A stretch of 64,000 nt of DNA from Acinetobacter sp. WC-141. GTDB taxonomy: Bacteria > Pseudomonadota > Gammaproteobacteria > Pseudomonadales > Moraxellaceae. The stretch lies in contig NZ_AMSS01000016.1 in assembly GCF_000313935.1 (NCBI RefSeq), forward strand, positions 1-64,000. The letters are read 5' to 3'. Positions 1-7,702 of this stretch are shown piece after piece. The translations under genes and the position numbers were made by a program. Numbering within the stretch: the first letter of the stretch is position 1; every line of letters starts with the position of its first letter. The notes under the pieces were generated by a model. That model ran no database searches. It was not told the origin of the DNA and saw only the letters and a program-made list of their open reading frames with translations.

Positions 1-740
1 AATCTTGTACTTCATCCAAAGTATCAAATAAATGCTTGCTCAGCCAACTATAACGTATGGTCCGATTATAGCGTTCAATATACGCATTCTGCTGTGGCTT
101 ACCCGGTTGAATATATTCAATACGAATACCGTGCTCAGTAGCCCAGCGCACAAATTCGTGACTGATAAATTCGGGACCATTATCGCATCGGATCACTAAC
201 GGTTTTTCTCTCCACTCCAGCAATTGATTCAACGTACGAATAACCCTGATTGTGGGCAATGAGAACCCTGCTTCAATGGCTAGGCCTTCGCGGCGGTAAT
301 CATCAATCACATTCAATAATCGAAACTTGCGACCATCGGAAAGCTGATCATGCATAAAATCTAATGACCAAACCTGATTTTCTCGGATTGGTTCTTTCAA
401 TGGTTCAGGCGCATGCCGTTTTAGTCTTCTTCTCGGTTTAATACGCAGATTCAGTGCCAACTCACAGTAAATGCGGTAAACCCGCTTGTGATTCCAGCAG
501 CAACTCTCAACATGCCGTAAATACGAGAAGCACAAACCAAAGCCCCAATCGGAATTTTCCTCAGTGAGTTCAATGAGCTGTTCAGCAATGAGTGCATTGT
601 CATCGCTGAGTTTGGCTTGATAGCGGTAGCAGGTTTCACTAATGCCAAATGCTTTACAAGCCAAACGAATACTAATGGCATGCTGGGCAACTGCCTGTTG
701 TGCCATCTTACGCCGGCAAGATGGCTTTACCACTTTTTTG
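1..740 (-). CDS. IS3-family transposase OrfB (DDE integrase), partial
   Basis: The reading frame is open from the slippery site near 740 to the left edge, with a possible independent ATG at 706 (MAQQAVAQH). I translated it directly. It contains all three acidic catalytic positions of the rve integrase core: Asp in WSLDFMHD, Asp in RCDNGPEF, and Glu in [10 protein letters not shown]. An HTH_21-like N-terminal region ([23 protein letters not shown]) precedes it. No stop or frameshift is seen in the visible part, so the element may be intact. The C-terminus and IRR lie outside the window. OrfB is normally made as a fusion with OrfA by -1 frameshifting. Confidence 0.88.
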
Positions 741-993
741 CCATCGCTTCCTGGATGATTTCGGCCTTTAATCGCTCTTCCGCATACATCTTTTTAAGTC
801 TGGTATTTTCGGCTTCTAGCTCTTTCAGTCGAGCCATTAATGATGTATCCATACCACCATATTTGGCACGCCATTTATAAAAGGTAGCATTACTCATGCC
901 GTGTTCACGGCAAAGGGTCGCTACAGGTGTGCCAGATTCTGCCTGTTTCAAGATGGACATGATCTGACTGTCAGTAAATTTAGATGTTTTCAT
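727..993 (-). CDS. IS3-family transposase OrfA (helix-turn-helix subunit)
   Basis: This 88-residue protein has the typical OrfA layout. An N-terminal helix-turn-helix ([11 protein letters not shown] to [10 protein letters not shown]) binds the element ends, and a leucine-zipper-like segment ([18 protein letters not shown]) mediates multimer formation. An AGGAG box sits seven bases before the ATG. The frame ends just after a run of six A residues on the minus strand (734-739, context GCAAAAAAGTGG). This is a classical A-AAA-AAG slippery site for programmed -1 frameshifting into orfB, which would produce the OrfAB transposase. Confidence 0.9.
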   Translation of the reverse strand: MKTSKFTDSQIMSILKQAESGTPVATLCREHGMSNATFYKWRAKYGGMDTSLMARLKELEAENTRLKKMYAEERLKAEIIQEAMAKKW

Positions 994-1066
994 GCAGAAT
1001 CTCCTGCTCGTATCTTAAGAGAAAATTCTACTTTTAGATCCTTTTATTTTTAGGGGGGATTACCCT

Positions 1067-1414
1067 AGTAGTAAGTTCTTTCTTGCAATTTTTCTTATGA
1101 TGAATCTTTCAAATACATATGCAGCAAAAATACAGACTGTAGATGCTGAAGTACAGGAGAGTGCTGTCGATGTAATGGAAGCTGCTGGAGCAGAAGCTGT
1201 AGGTGGGCAAGAGGATATGTGCCGTGTTGACGAGGCATGTGATGTTGCATCTGCTGTTTCTGAGGATGAAATGTACGGTGGCATTCAACAGGAATATGTC
1301 GTAAAAGGCTGTAAGGTAACCATCTACAACGATGGGCCTGTGAAAATGGTCAATGTAAAGACGGATCAACCTTGTGATGCTCCACTTCCTAAAGACCATA
1401 AATTTTCTAGATAG
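1067..1414 (+). pseudogene. Small secreted protein, 5' end cut by the IS
   Basis: An open frame runs to the stop at 1412-1414. The first ATG (1097) gives a 105-residue protein, but the codons upstream of it continue in frame as S-S-K-F-F-L-A-I-F-L, so the region reads as a signal peptide: one lysine, a hydrophobic core, and an Ala-rich cleavage site (NTYA-AKIQ). The native start codon would lie within a few codons of the IS end and is no longer visible. The mature part is acidic with four cysteines (DMCRVDEAC, GCKVTIYN, PCDAP), suggesting a periplasmic disulfide protein. I do not recognise the family. Translation could still start at 1097, but that product would have lost its positive n-region. 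Confidence 0.6.
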
Positions 1415-1567
1415 ACTCTGTGAGCCTATAAATTATTTTGAGTGCCTTTAAAAAGTTTTAGTTCTTGGCAACTCATATGGAAATTTGGATTGAGTTAAGC
1501 AGATTGAGATTTCAGCTTAACTTTATATTTCATATTGTCTTGGGAATGAATCCTCACTTTCTACTAT

Positions 1568-2659
1568 TTAATCTTTAGCATGTTGTTTTTTCTCAAAATC
1601 ATGAACCATTCGAATACGCTCTTCAGTTGCTGGATGAGAGGATAAAGTATCAAGCACAGCTGTAGATAGTTTATTAGCTGAAGATTCTTCTTGAGAAGTT
1701 GGTGAGTTGGACTGAGTTTTTTTATCGATACCTTCTTCTGTTGTATCGCTTAAACGTTGTAAGAAATTTGCGAAGTGCGAGACTTCTATATGCTTCCTAT
1801 CCATCAGCTGTAAAGCATATAGATCGGCTTCGGACTCAAATTTACGTGAGTAATTTGCACCAATCATAGCAGCAGGTAATGACGTAAATAAGTCTGAATT
1901 ATCTCCTGTCATTGCAATGTATAATATACTTAGGCCTAAACTAGTTAACCCTTGTTGCAAACTATGGCGATAAACCAAATGGCCTTGTTCATGGGCTAAT
2001 ACGCCTAAGATTTCCTGATTAGTATGTGCCATTTTGATCAGTTCATCTGTGACGATAATCGTATTATTAGGTAGCGCTACAGCATTTGCCCCTAAATGAT
2101 CGCCTTTACGGAAGACTAATTTGGCTGGTCTGTTTTCAGCAATAGTATTCAAATATTGCTTATTAATTTGGTCTTTTTGAGTTCGTGCTAATTGACTGGG
2201 TGCAGTCCAATTATTTAATACATAATTCTCGGCTTCATCACCTAGTTTCTTTAAAGTATTTTCAGGTAATTGAAAAGCAAGATAATGGGATGTGGCTGGA
2301 ACACCCCATTTCACTAGACTGATCGCAAAAGTAACCACAAAAATTACACTAAAAAGAATAAGACTCGGAGAGCGTTCAAATTTCCAGATCGAATGTTGAA
2401 CCTTTTTAGTTGTGTAATTAAACCATTCTGGTAATGCACTATGAAATTCAATCCGTGCATCATCAGATAACTCAATCACTGGGTGTAACTGTCCCAACGC
2501 ACCAATCAATTTCATATCAGTATATTGATAATGACGCTGTTGTTCTAATTGCTCACCATACCGAATGAGAACTTCAGATTTAGATTGAGCTGAAATCTGA
2601 GCACGGTGAGGTTTAGACACTATGCCATCATAGAAAATGATATCTACTGCTTGGGACAT
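1568..2659 (-). CDS. M48-family zinc metallopeptidase, membrane-anchored
   Basis: This 363-residue protein has the M48 zinc site HEQGH (residues 223-227) and a downstream glutamate in SRKFESEAD (about 273-279) that supplies the third ligand. A single hydrophobic segment (about 99-119) would anchor the catalytic domain, and the 98 residues before it look cytoplasmic. The C-terminal SSHPATEERI motif is common in this family (HtpX/BepA/Oma1-like), whose members degrade misfolded membrane or envelope proteins. It begins 20 bases after the DUF898 gene on the same strand, so the two are probably co-transcribed. The physiological substrate is unknown. Confidence 0.88.
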   Translation of the reverse strand: MSQAVDIIFYDGIVSKPHRAQISAQSKSEVLIRYGEQLEQQRHYQYTDMKLIGALGQLHPVIELSDDARIEFHSALPEWFNYTTKKVQHSIWKFERSPSLILFSVIFVVTFAISLVKWGVPATSHYLAFQLPENTLKKLGDEAENYVLNNWTAPSQLARTQKDQINKQYLNTIAENRPAKLVFRKGDHLGANAVALPNNTIIVTDELIKMAHTNQEILGVLAHEQGHLVYRHSLQQGLTSLGLSILYIAMTGDNSDLFTSLPAAMIGANYSRKFESEADLYALQLMDRKHIEVSHFANFLQRLSDTTEEGIDKKTQSNSPTSQEESSANKLSTAVLDTLSSHPATEERIRMVHDFEKKQHAKD

Positions 2660-2679
2660 AAATTATTAAACTCAGATTA

Positions 2680-3768
2680 TTATAGAGAGATATCGATATC
2701 AAAAATATCACTGATTTCTTCAGCTAAAGCACTTTGTTCTTGCTGAGCGAGATTCATCATTTGATCTGGATCATCTAATAAAATTAAACTCATCGATTCA
2801 ATCTGATATTTGTGAATACGAACTGCAGCCCAAGCAGACATTAAGCCTATGGATAAGATTTTTACAATCCAGTTTGAAGCTACAATCCATGCAAAACGCC
2901 ATTGATTACAGTCTGTTTTAAATTGACTGTTTCCAACTGTAGTATTGTTCCATGTCGTAATAAAAAGACGTGCAGCAATTAATGGATAAATAAATAATCC
3001 AATAAATGCATATACCATAACTATTCCGAAGACTACAACGTTCGGTGAGAACCCAGCAATTGTTCCTGCAAGAGCAAAGTAAATGATTGAAAAAATAGCA
3101 ATTATACCAATCGCGATAAAAACTGGTATATAAACTGCAGCCATATATGCAGACCATTTCGCGTTTAATTTAAAATTTAATTGTCCAGCATATAAGTTGT
3201 TTAGATAATATTTTTTATATAGCCAAATAGCTACAGGTGTAAAGATTCCTAATGTGAAAATATATACCAATATACTTAAAAGAAAGACTTTATAAGATTC
3301 TTTTATCGTTCCACCAAAATAAAAACGAGCGTTACCAAACTTACTATTTCTTGCCGTAAAACGCAAAGTAGCGCGAATTAGCCAAGGTATTGCTGTATAT
3401 AGTGCAAATAGTCCAACCACCGTCGCAATCATTGAATACTGTGATGAAATTGCAAATACTGCGTAAATTCCTAATGCAATTAAGCGTCCAATCAAAATCT
3501 TGGTTGGAATCCCTGTAAAATCAAAGCGGCGTTCAAAAAATTCTGTATTACCATAGAAATAGCGTAAGCGACGAACTTTAGCCCAAGGTGCATATAAGCT
3601 TAAAGTAATAATAGTCAAAAGAATATTAACGATCCAGATTCCAAAATATTCTGAGGCTTTACCATGAAACTTAAAATGATAAATTCCTGATTGAGAAATT
3701 GGTGGGGACGTAATATATTGATCCTCATTCAAATCTTGAGGAGATGAGGGTAAAGCTTGTTCTTGCAT
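2680..3768 (-). CDS. DUF898 / YjgN-family inner-membrane protein
   Basis: This 362-residue polytopic membrane protein has the YjgN/DUF898 signatures FKFHGKASEYFGIWIVNILLT near the N-terminus, LYAPWAKVRRLRYFYGNT (about 60-77), and a second, similar half (YAGQLNFKL, LFITTWNNTT, HKYQIESMSL). The two related halves and about eight hydrophobic segments fit the family. Its biochemical function is not established. It is the first gene of a two-gene operon with the M48 peptidase, an arrangement that suggests a shared membrane quality-control role (inference). Confidence 0.85.
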   Translation of the reverse strand: MQEQALPSSPQDLNEDQYITSPPISQSGIYHFKFHGKASEYFGIWIVNILLTIITLSLYAPWAKVRRLRYFYGNTEFFERRFDFTGIPTKILIGRLIALGIYAVFAISSQYSMIATVVGLFALYTAIPWLIRATLRFTARNSKFGNARFYFGGTIKESYKVFLLSILVYIFTLGIFTPVAIWLYKKYYLNNLYAGQLNFKLNAKWSAYMAAVYIPVFIAIGIIAIFSIIYFALAGTIAGFSPNVVVFGIVMVYAFIGLFIYPLIAARLFITTWNNTTVGNSQFKTDCNQWRFAWIVASNWIVKILSIGLMSAWAAVRIHKYQIESMSLILLDDPDQMMNLAQQEQSALAEEISDIFDIDISL

Positions 3769-3870
3769 TTTATTCTCTTTATTGAAACTAAATGATCTTG
3801 ATTGAATGTAATAGATAATTAGAAAGCTATTGAGAACATTATATATTTTTTATAAATTGAAAGGAATAGA

Positions 3871-3912
3871 ATGAAAAGCAAACAACACTGTTTACCATTA
3901 TATTCTTATTGA
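3871..3912 (+). CDS. Possible 13-residue small ORF
   Basis: ATG to TGA encodes MKSKQHCLPLYSY. A good Shine-Dalgarno-like AAAGGA lies five bases before the ATG, and a hairpin with AAAAAGC/GCTTTTT arms (3924-3954) follows the stop. The combination could be a short transcript encoding a microprotein or leader peptide. Chance occurrence is quite possible in such AT-rich DNA; no homolog is known to me. Confidence 0.2.
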   Translation: MKSKQHCLPLYSY

Positions 3913-3923
3913 GTTGTTCCGAG

Positions 3924-3954
3924 TAAAAAGCTTACCGTGTGAGGCATGCTTTTT
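3924..3954 (+). terminator. Terminator-like hairpin after the small ORF
   Basis: Arms AAAAAGC and GCTTTTT enclose an imperfect inner stem (ACC/GG), and the right arm ends in a T run. It is weak and has no established upstream gene other than the 13-codon frame. Confidence 0.3.
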
Positions 3955-4265
3955 AGGTTTGAAGTGAGATTGATATTTTATTGCATTTTTAGGTTTTAAA
4001 TTTAGTAGTAAATCTAATTTGAACTAAAATTTTTCTGAATCATTCATTTCATGCTATTCACTTTACTTAGCATTAATAGAATATACCTTTCCTTGAATAC
4101 TTTTTGTACATCTAATAAAGATATTTCCATTTTATCATTTACCATTTTTTATATTCTAATCTTACCTGTTGAATCTAATATATCTATATAAATTTTAATC
4201 CCGTTATAAACCCTAATTTAATAATAACTCACTCATTATTTATCCTTACTTTTTAATGATCTATT

Positions 4266-4557
4266 TTAAAGCAAATGTCGTTTTGTGTGCTTGACTGTAA
4301 AAGGGTTGGGCACTATTCTTTGCCTGCTGGCCACATTGCCAGTCGGTCGTCGCAGACCGTGAAAACAAAGTCGATATGCAAAACTCTTGTTTTGTGTGTC
4401 GGGAACTCGTTCGCCCCCTTTTTCTCTACGGTAGGGCGGAAGGGGGACACCTTCGGGTGTGCTGGTTCCTTTGTTTCCAGTCTGCGAACCCTCTTTCGTT
4501 CTGCCACCATAATTTTAATGTTTTGGCAGAACTCCCAATAAAAAGGAGTTGGTTTTT
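4266..4557 (+). ncRNA. Structured RNA locus, candidate C4-like small RNA
   Basis: Short frames are open on both strands here, but the sequence behaves like folded RNA. Plus-strand hairpins, in order: CTGGC/GCCAG (4327-4342); CGGTC/GACCG (4345-4360); CAAAAC/GTTTTG (4379-4394); CCCCCTT paired with AAGGGGG; ACACC-TTCG-GGTGT with a stable UUCG tetraloop; CTGG/CCAG; and a nine-pair GTTCTGCCA/TGGCAGAAC. It ends with an intrinsic terminator, AACTCC/GGAGTT followed by GGTTTTTG (4530-4558). The UUCG loop and terminator indicate the plus strand is the transcript. It is locally GC-richer than its surroundings. From memory, Acinetobacter genomes carry a multicopy family of sRNAs related to phage P4 C4 RNA; membership here is an inference and needs a covariance search. 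Confidence 0.45.
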
Positions 4558-4558
4558 G
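4530..4558 (+). terminator. Intrinsic terminator of the structured RNA
   Basis: Stem AACTCC/GGAGTT with a nine-base AT-rich loop, followed directly by GGTTTTTG on the plus strand. Confidence 0.5.
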
Positions 4559-4811
4559 CACATTCATCATTTCTTGGCAACCTTTGCCAAACGCTATAAC
4601 AACACAACTTAGTTTTTAACGAGTTTGATCGCCATGAGGCTGATCAGGCTTTAAATCGTTACGATCAAAAAACTTAATCAACAATAAAACTTGAGATGTG
4701 CCAAGCACAGTCTTTTTAGGCTTTGCTATGCCTTTTATTTGCTTAAAAAAGAGTAAAGGCATTTTTATCTCATTTATATACAACAAGAATTTATTTTATA
4801 ACGGTAAAACT

Positions 4812-5372
4812 ATGCCACATTCAGATCTGCCATTTCGTGCTTTAGGTGTGCTGCACACTTCCCGCTATCTTTTTAATAAATTCGGCTTTCACAACGTTGG
4901 AATCGACCGAATTATTGAGTCGGCAAAAATCCCTAAAGCCACATTTTATAATTACTTTCATTCAAAAGAAAGGCTAATTCAAATGAGCTTAACCTTTCAA
5001 AAAGATGGCCTGAAACAAGAAGTGCTTTCAATTATTCATGTTCAAAAAGAATTAATGCTGCTTGAAAAACTGCGTAAGATTTACTTTTTACATGCCGATT
5101 TAGACGGACTCTATCATTTGCCTTTCAAAGCTATTTTTGAGATTTCGAAGGCACATCCAAAGGCGTATCAGGTGGTCGTTGATTATCGAAACTGGCTGAT
5201 TAATGAAATCTATAAACTGCTTTTAACAACAAACGCCAATGCTTCAAAACAAGATGCGCACATGTTTTTGTTTGTGATTGATGGGGCAATGGTTCAGCTT
5301 TTAGATCCAAACAAGCCAGATGAAAGAGAAAAGTTATTAGATTATTTTTTAATTACTTTGAGGCGAGATTAA
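4812..5372 (+). CDS. TetR/AcrR-family transcriptional regulator
   Basis: Starting at the ATG at 4812 gives 186 residues, the normal size for the family; an upstream in-frame start at 4698 would add an unlikely 38-residue tail. The N-terminal TetR_N domain is clear, with the DNA-binding helix-turn-helix at about residues 26-54 (HNVGIDRIIESAKIPKATFYNYFHS in two parts: GIDRIIESAKI, then KATFYNYFHSKERL). The rest is the helical ligand-binding domain, with no recognisable ligand specificity. No obvious target gene is adjacent: it is convergent with the glycine-zipper gene and preceded by the structured RNA locus. Confidence 0.88.
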   Translation: MPHSDLPFRALGVLHTSRYLFNKFGFHNVGIDRIIESAKIPKATFYNYFHSKERLIQMSLTFQKDGLKQEVLSIIHVQKELMLLEKLRKIYFLHADLDGLYHLPFKAIFEISKAHPKAYQVVVDYRNWLINEIYKLLLTTNANASKQDAHMFLFVIDGAMVQLLDPNKPDEREKLLDYFLITLRRD

Positions 5373-5388
5373 TAAGAAAGAAAAGGGG

Positions 5389-5425
5389 AGGAAAGTAATC
5401 AAAACTGCTTACTTTCCTTACTTTT
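5389..5425. terminator. Terminator between convergent genes
   Basis: AGGAAAGTAA pairs with TTACTTTCCT (5389-5398 with 5409-5418), followed by TACTTTTT on the plus strand. It terminates the TetR gene and may also serve the converging glycine-zipper gene. Confidence 0.65.
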
Positions 5426-5461
5426 TAAATAAATTAAATCTGAGCTTAACTTAGATAAATA

Positions 5462-5821
5462 TTACTTCTTTTGCTTAAAGCGGTATTTACACTTTAGACA
5501 GCGATAATCTTGAAAAATGTTTTTGTCGATCATTACGCCTGCTTTTTTACCAAAAATATTACCGACCACACCGCCAGTAATACCTGCACTAATAGCACCG
5601 ATAAAAGTTCCTACAGTTCCACCAACAATCACACCTAATGGGCCAGCAACAGTACCAATAGCTGCTCCAACAGTAGCACCAGTGGCTGCACCACCTACAG
5701 TGCCTGCCGTTGTGCCAGCAGCTGTGAGTAAAACACCGCCAGTTGTTCTAAGTAATTTGTCATGGTCACGTGCTTCAACTTCTGTAGAACCACACTTAGG
5801 ACATTGCAGAGCTTTTTCCAT
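5462..5821 (-). CDS. Glycine-zipper protein with split zinc ribbon
   Basis: This 119-residue protein has a CPKC motif at residues 8-11 and a CLKC motif near residue 107, with about 75 glycine- and alanine-rich residues between them (TAGTVGGAATGATVGAAIG and similar GxxxG repeats). The four cysteines could form one zinc ribbon that closes the ends of a glycine-zipper hairpin inserted in or against a membrane. No signal peptide is seen, and the lysine-rich tail (KYRFKQKK) would stay cytoplasmic. The role is unknown; related small glycine-zipper proteins are described as membrane-stress or curvature factors. It is monocistronic. Confidence 0.7.
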   Translation of the reverse strand: MEKALQCPKCGSTEVEARDHDKLLRTTGGVLLTAAGTTAGTVGGAATGATVGAAIGTVAGPLGVIVGGTVGTFIGAISAGITGGVVGNIFGKKAGVMIDKNIFQDYRCLKCKYRFKQKK

Positions 5822-6161
5822 AAAATTTCCTGTCTTTCATCATTGAGTGACACAGTTGATTGGGCTTAAATCAGAGAGTGGGTAAAACAATACTTATCAC
5901 TAAGTGCTTTGCCTGATCGGTGATTGCAACCATAAACTGGTCTGCTTCGATTTTAGCTGAACATTGACACAAATATTTATAGATCATGTAAACACTTGTA
6001 CTTTAATAATTATCCCATTAAAAACTAAATTTTAGAATAACTTAGGGTTACATACCCGTGTATCTAGCAGAGAGCCATTCAATAATAATGAATAGAATGA
6101 GAATGTTTTGTAGAGCAGATTTGCTGAAGCTGATGAGATTGTGCAGGCTGTTAAATGATGA
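5822..6161. other. Intergenic region without recognised gene
   Basis: About 340 bases that hold the promoter of the glycine-zipper gene on the minus strand. No convincing frame, RNA fold or repeat was seen. Confidence 0.4.
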
Positions 6162-6188
6162 AAGGCTTATCCTGTTTGAATAAGCCTT
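6162..6188 (-). terminator. Terminator of the aromatic amino acid permease gene
   Basis: AAGGCTTAT (6162-6170) pairs with ATAAGCCTT (6180-6188), just beyond the stop codon of the minus-strand permease gene. The T tract is short. Confidence 0.5.
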
Positions 6189-6197
6189 CTTTAAAGA

Positions 6198-7556
6198 TTA
6201 GATTGATTTTTTCCAACTCAAAAATTTATATAATCCAAACATGAAAGTAATCCAGATCGGAATTAAAATTACGGATTTTTCAAAGCCTTGAGTCCACATG
6301 ATATATAAAATCATGCCAATAAAAATCAAAACAATATAGTTACTCAAAGGTGAAAATAGTGCAGGGAATTTAACAACTTTGCCTTCAAGTTTCATGGCAC
6401 GTTTAAACTTTAAATGGGTAAAACTAATGATTGCCCAGTTTAAAACCAAAGCTGCCACAGCCATGTACATGAGATAGCTTAAAGCGTCTTCGGGGATGAA
6501 ATAGTTCAGTAATACACAACCAAAAATCAGAATAGAAGAGAAGATAACAGCAGCTTTTGGAACCCCTTGTTTGCTCACCTTTGTAAAAATTTTGGGTGCA
6601 TGACCTTGTATAGCGAGTCCATACAACATACGGCTGTTTGCATACATGCCGCTGTTATAAACCGACAGTGCAGCGGTCAAAATAATAAAGTTAAGCAAAT
6701 GTGCTGCCCAACCAATGCCGAGCTGGCTAAAAATCATCACAAATGGACTTTTATCTAAACCACCGAGGTCCAATTGATTCCAAGGAATAAGCGACATGAT
6801 GATAGCAAGCGAAGCCACATAGAAAACCAAGATTCGAAAGATGACTTGGTTAATGGCTTGTGGAATACTTTTTTCTGGATTTTCCGCTTCAGCAGCAGTC
6901 ATCCCAATCAGTTCAATACCGCCAAAAGCAAACATTAAGAAGGCGAGCATATAAAACAAGCCAGAGAACCCATGCGGGAAAAATCCGCCATGCTGCCATA
7001 AGTTTGAGAAGCTAGCGATAGAATCGCTACCTGCGGTAAGCAATAAATATAAGCCAAACACAATCATGGCAATGACAGCAGCAACTTTAATGATGGCTAA
7101 CCAAAACTCAGATTCACCATAAAATTTAACGTTGCCTAAGTTCAAACATGTGACTAAAACAAAGAAAAATAAGGCTGATATCCAAGCAGGAATGTGTGGC
7201 CACCAATAATGCACATATTTAGCAACTGCTGTCAGCTCGGTCATGGCGACCAGAATATAGACTACCCAATAGTTCCAGCCTGATAAAAAACCTGGGAACT
7301 TTCCCCAATATTTTTGTGCAAAGTAACTAAAGGAACCGACCACAGGTTCTTCTACGATCATTTCACCCATTTGGCGCATAATTAAAAATGCGACCAAACC
7401 GACAATGGCATAACCTAAAATAATAGAAGGACCAGCAGACTGGATGACTTGTGCAGAGCCTAAAAATAAACCTGTCCCGACAGCGCCACCCATAGCGATT
7501 AACTGGATATGGCGATTTTTAAGTCCGCGTTTTAATTGGGAAGATGAGTTGCTCAA
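6198..7556 (-). CDS. aroP: Aromatic amino acid permease AroP-like (APC superfamily)
   Basis: This 452-residue transporter with about 12 membrane segments closely follows E. coli AroP from its N-terminus (QLKRGLKNRHIQLIA, GTGLFLGSA) through MGEMIVEEPVVGSFS, SGWNYWVVYILVAMTELTAV and GIELIGMTAAEAENPEKSIP. It should import phenylalanine, tyrosine or tryptophan by proton symport; the exact substrate is inferred. The start appears to be TTG at 7556, since no in-frame ATG lies between the upstream stop and the conserved N-terminus, and no strong ribosome site is visible. A terminator (7645-7681) separates it from the FAD oxidase gene, so it probably has its own promoter. Confidence 0.85.
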   Translation of the reverse strand: MSNSSSQLKRGLKNRHIQLIAMGGAVGTGLFLGSAQVIQSAGPSIILGYAIVGLVAFLIMRQMGEMIVEEPVVGSFSYFAQKYWGKFPGFLSGWNYWVVYILVAMTELTAVAKYVHYWWPHIPAWISALFFFVLVTCLNLGNVKFYGESEFWLAIIKVAAVIAMIVFGLYLLLTAGSDSIASFSNLWQHGGFFPHGFSGLFYMLAFLMFAFGGIELIGMTAAEAENPEKSIPQAINQVIFRILVFYVASLAIIMSLIPWNQLDLGGLDKSPFVMIFSQLGIGWAAHLLNFIILTAALSVYNSGMYANSRMLYGLAIQGHAPKIFTKVSKQGVPKAAVIFSSILIFGCVLLNYFIPEDALSYLMYMAVAALVLNWAIISFTHLKFKRAMKLEGKVVKFPALFSPLSNYIVLIFIGMILYIMWTQGFEKSVILIPIWITFMFGLYKFLSWKKSI

Positions 7557-7644
7557 AATATATGCGCTGAATAAAAAAGCTGGCGCTATTGTAATAGATT
7601 GGCTAGGGATAACCTAGTTTGAAAAGGATTTTACTCAGCTAAAT

Positions 7645-7681
7645 AAAAGGGATTCGCACAAAGCTATACGAATCCCTTTTT
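7645..7681 (-). terminator. Terminator after the FAD oxidase gene
   Basis: Perfect 12-pair stem AAAAGGGATTCG (7645-7656) with CGAATCCCTTTT (7669-7680), located between the FAD oxidase and permease genes. Confidence 0.7.
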
Positions 7682-7702
7682 GAAAATTGTTTGTTTTATA
7701 AA

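Larger units (their letters stand above)
1..1065 (-). mobile_element. IS3-family insertion sequence, 3' part outside window
   Basis: Two overlapping transposase frames on the minus strand (orfA 727-993; orfB from about 740 down past the left edge) are arranged as in IS3-family elements. The right-hand end lies close to 1058-1065, where the sequence is TTTTTAGGGGGGATTACC; read on the minus strand this is an end beginning near TAATCCCCCC. The exact terminal repeat and target duplication cannot be fixed because the other end is outside the window. The element sits directly against the start of a signal-peptide gene at about 1067. The IS407-like subgroup is suggested by the OrfA sequence but not proven. 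Confidence 0.85.
3769..4265. other. AT-rich intergenic region, no convincing gene
   Basis: About 500 bases of AT-rich sequence upstream of the DUF898 gene. It should contain that gene's promoter. The only coding signal is a 13-codon frame at 3871-3912, followed by a terminator-like hairpin at 3924-3954; both are listed separately. Nothing else was recognised. Confidence 0.5.

Noticed and set aside
1109..1399. 96-residue minus-strand frame opposite the truncated secreted gene
   Set aside because: No ribosome site or recognisable domain, while the plus strand shows a signal peptide and cysteine pattern.
4313..4570. 85-residue minus-strand frame MMNVQKPTPFYWE...
   Set aside because: It overlaps strong plus-strand RNA folds and an opposing frame of equal length. 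The hairpins with a UUCG loop explain the sequence better than a protein.
5517..5846. 109-residue plus-strand proline-rich frame
   Set aside because: It is the complement of the glycine-rich zipper gene; reversed Gly/Ala codons give Pro/Ala repeats. The minus-strand protein has clear CxxC motifs.
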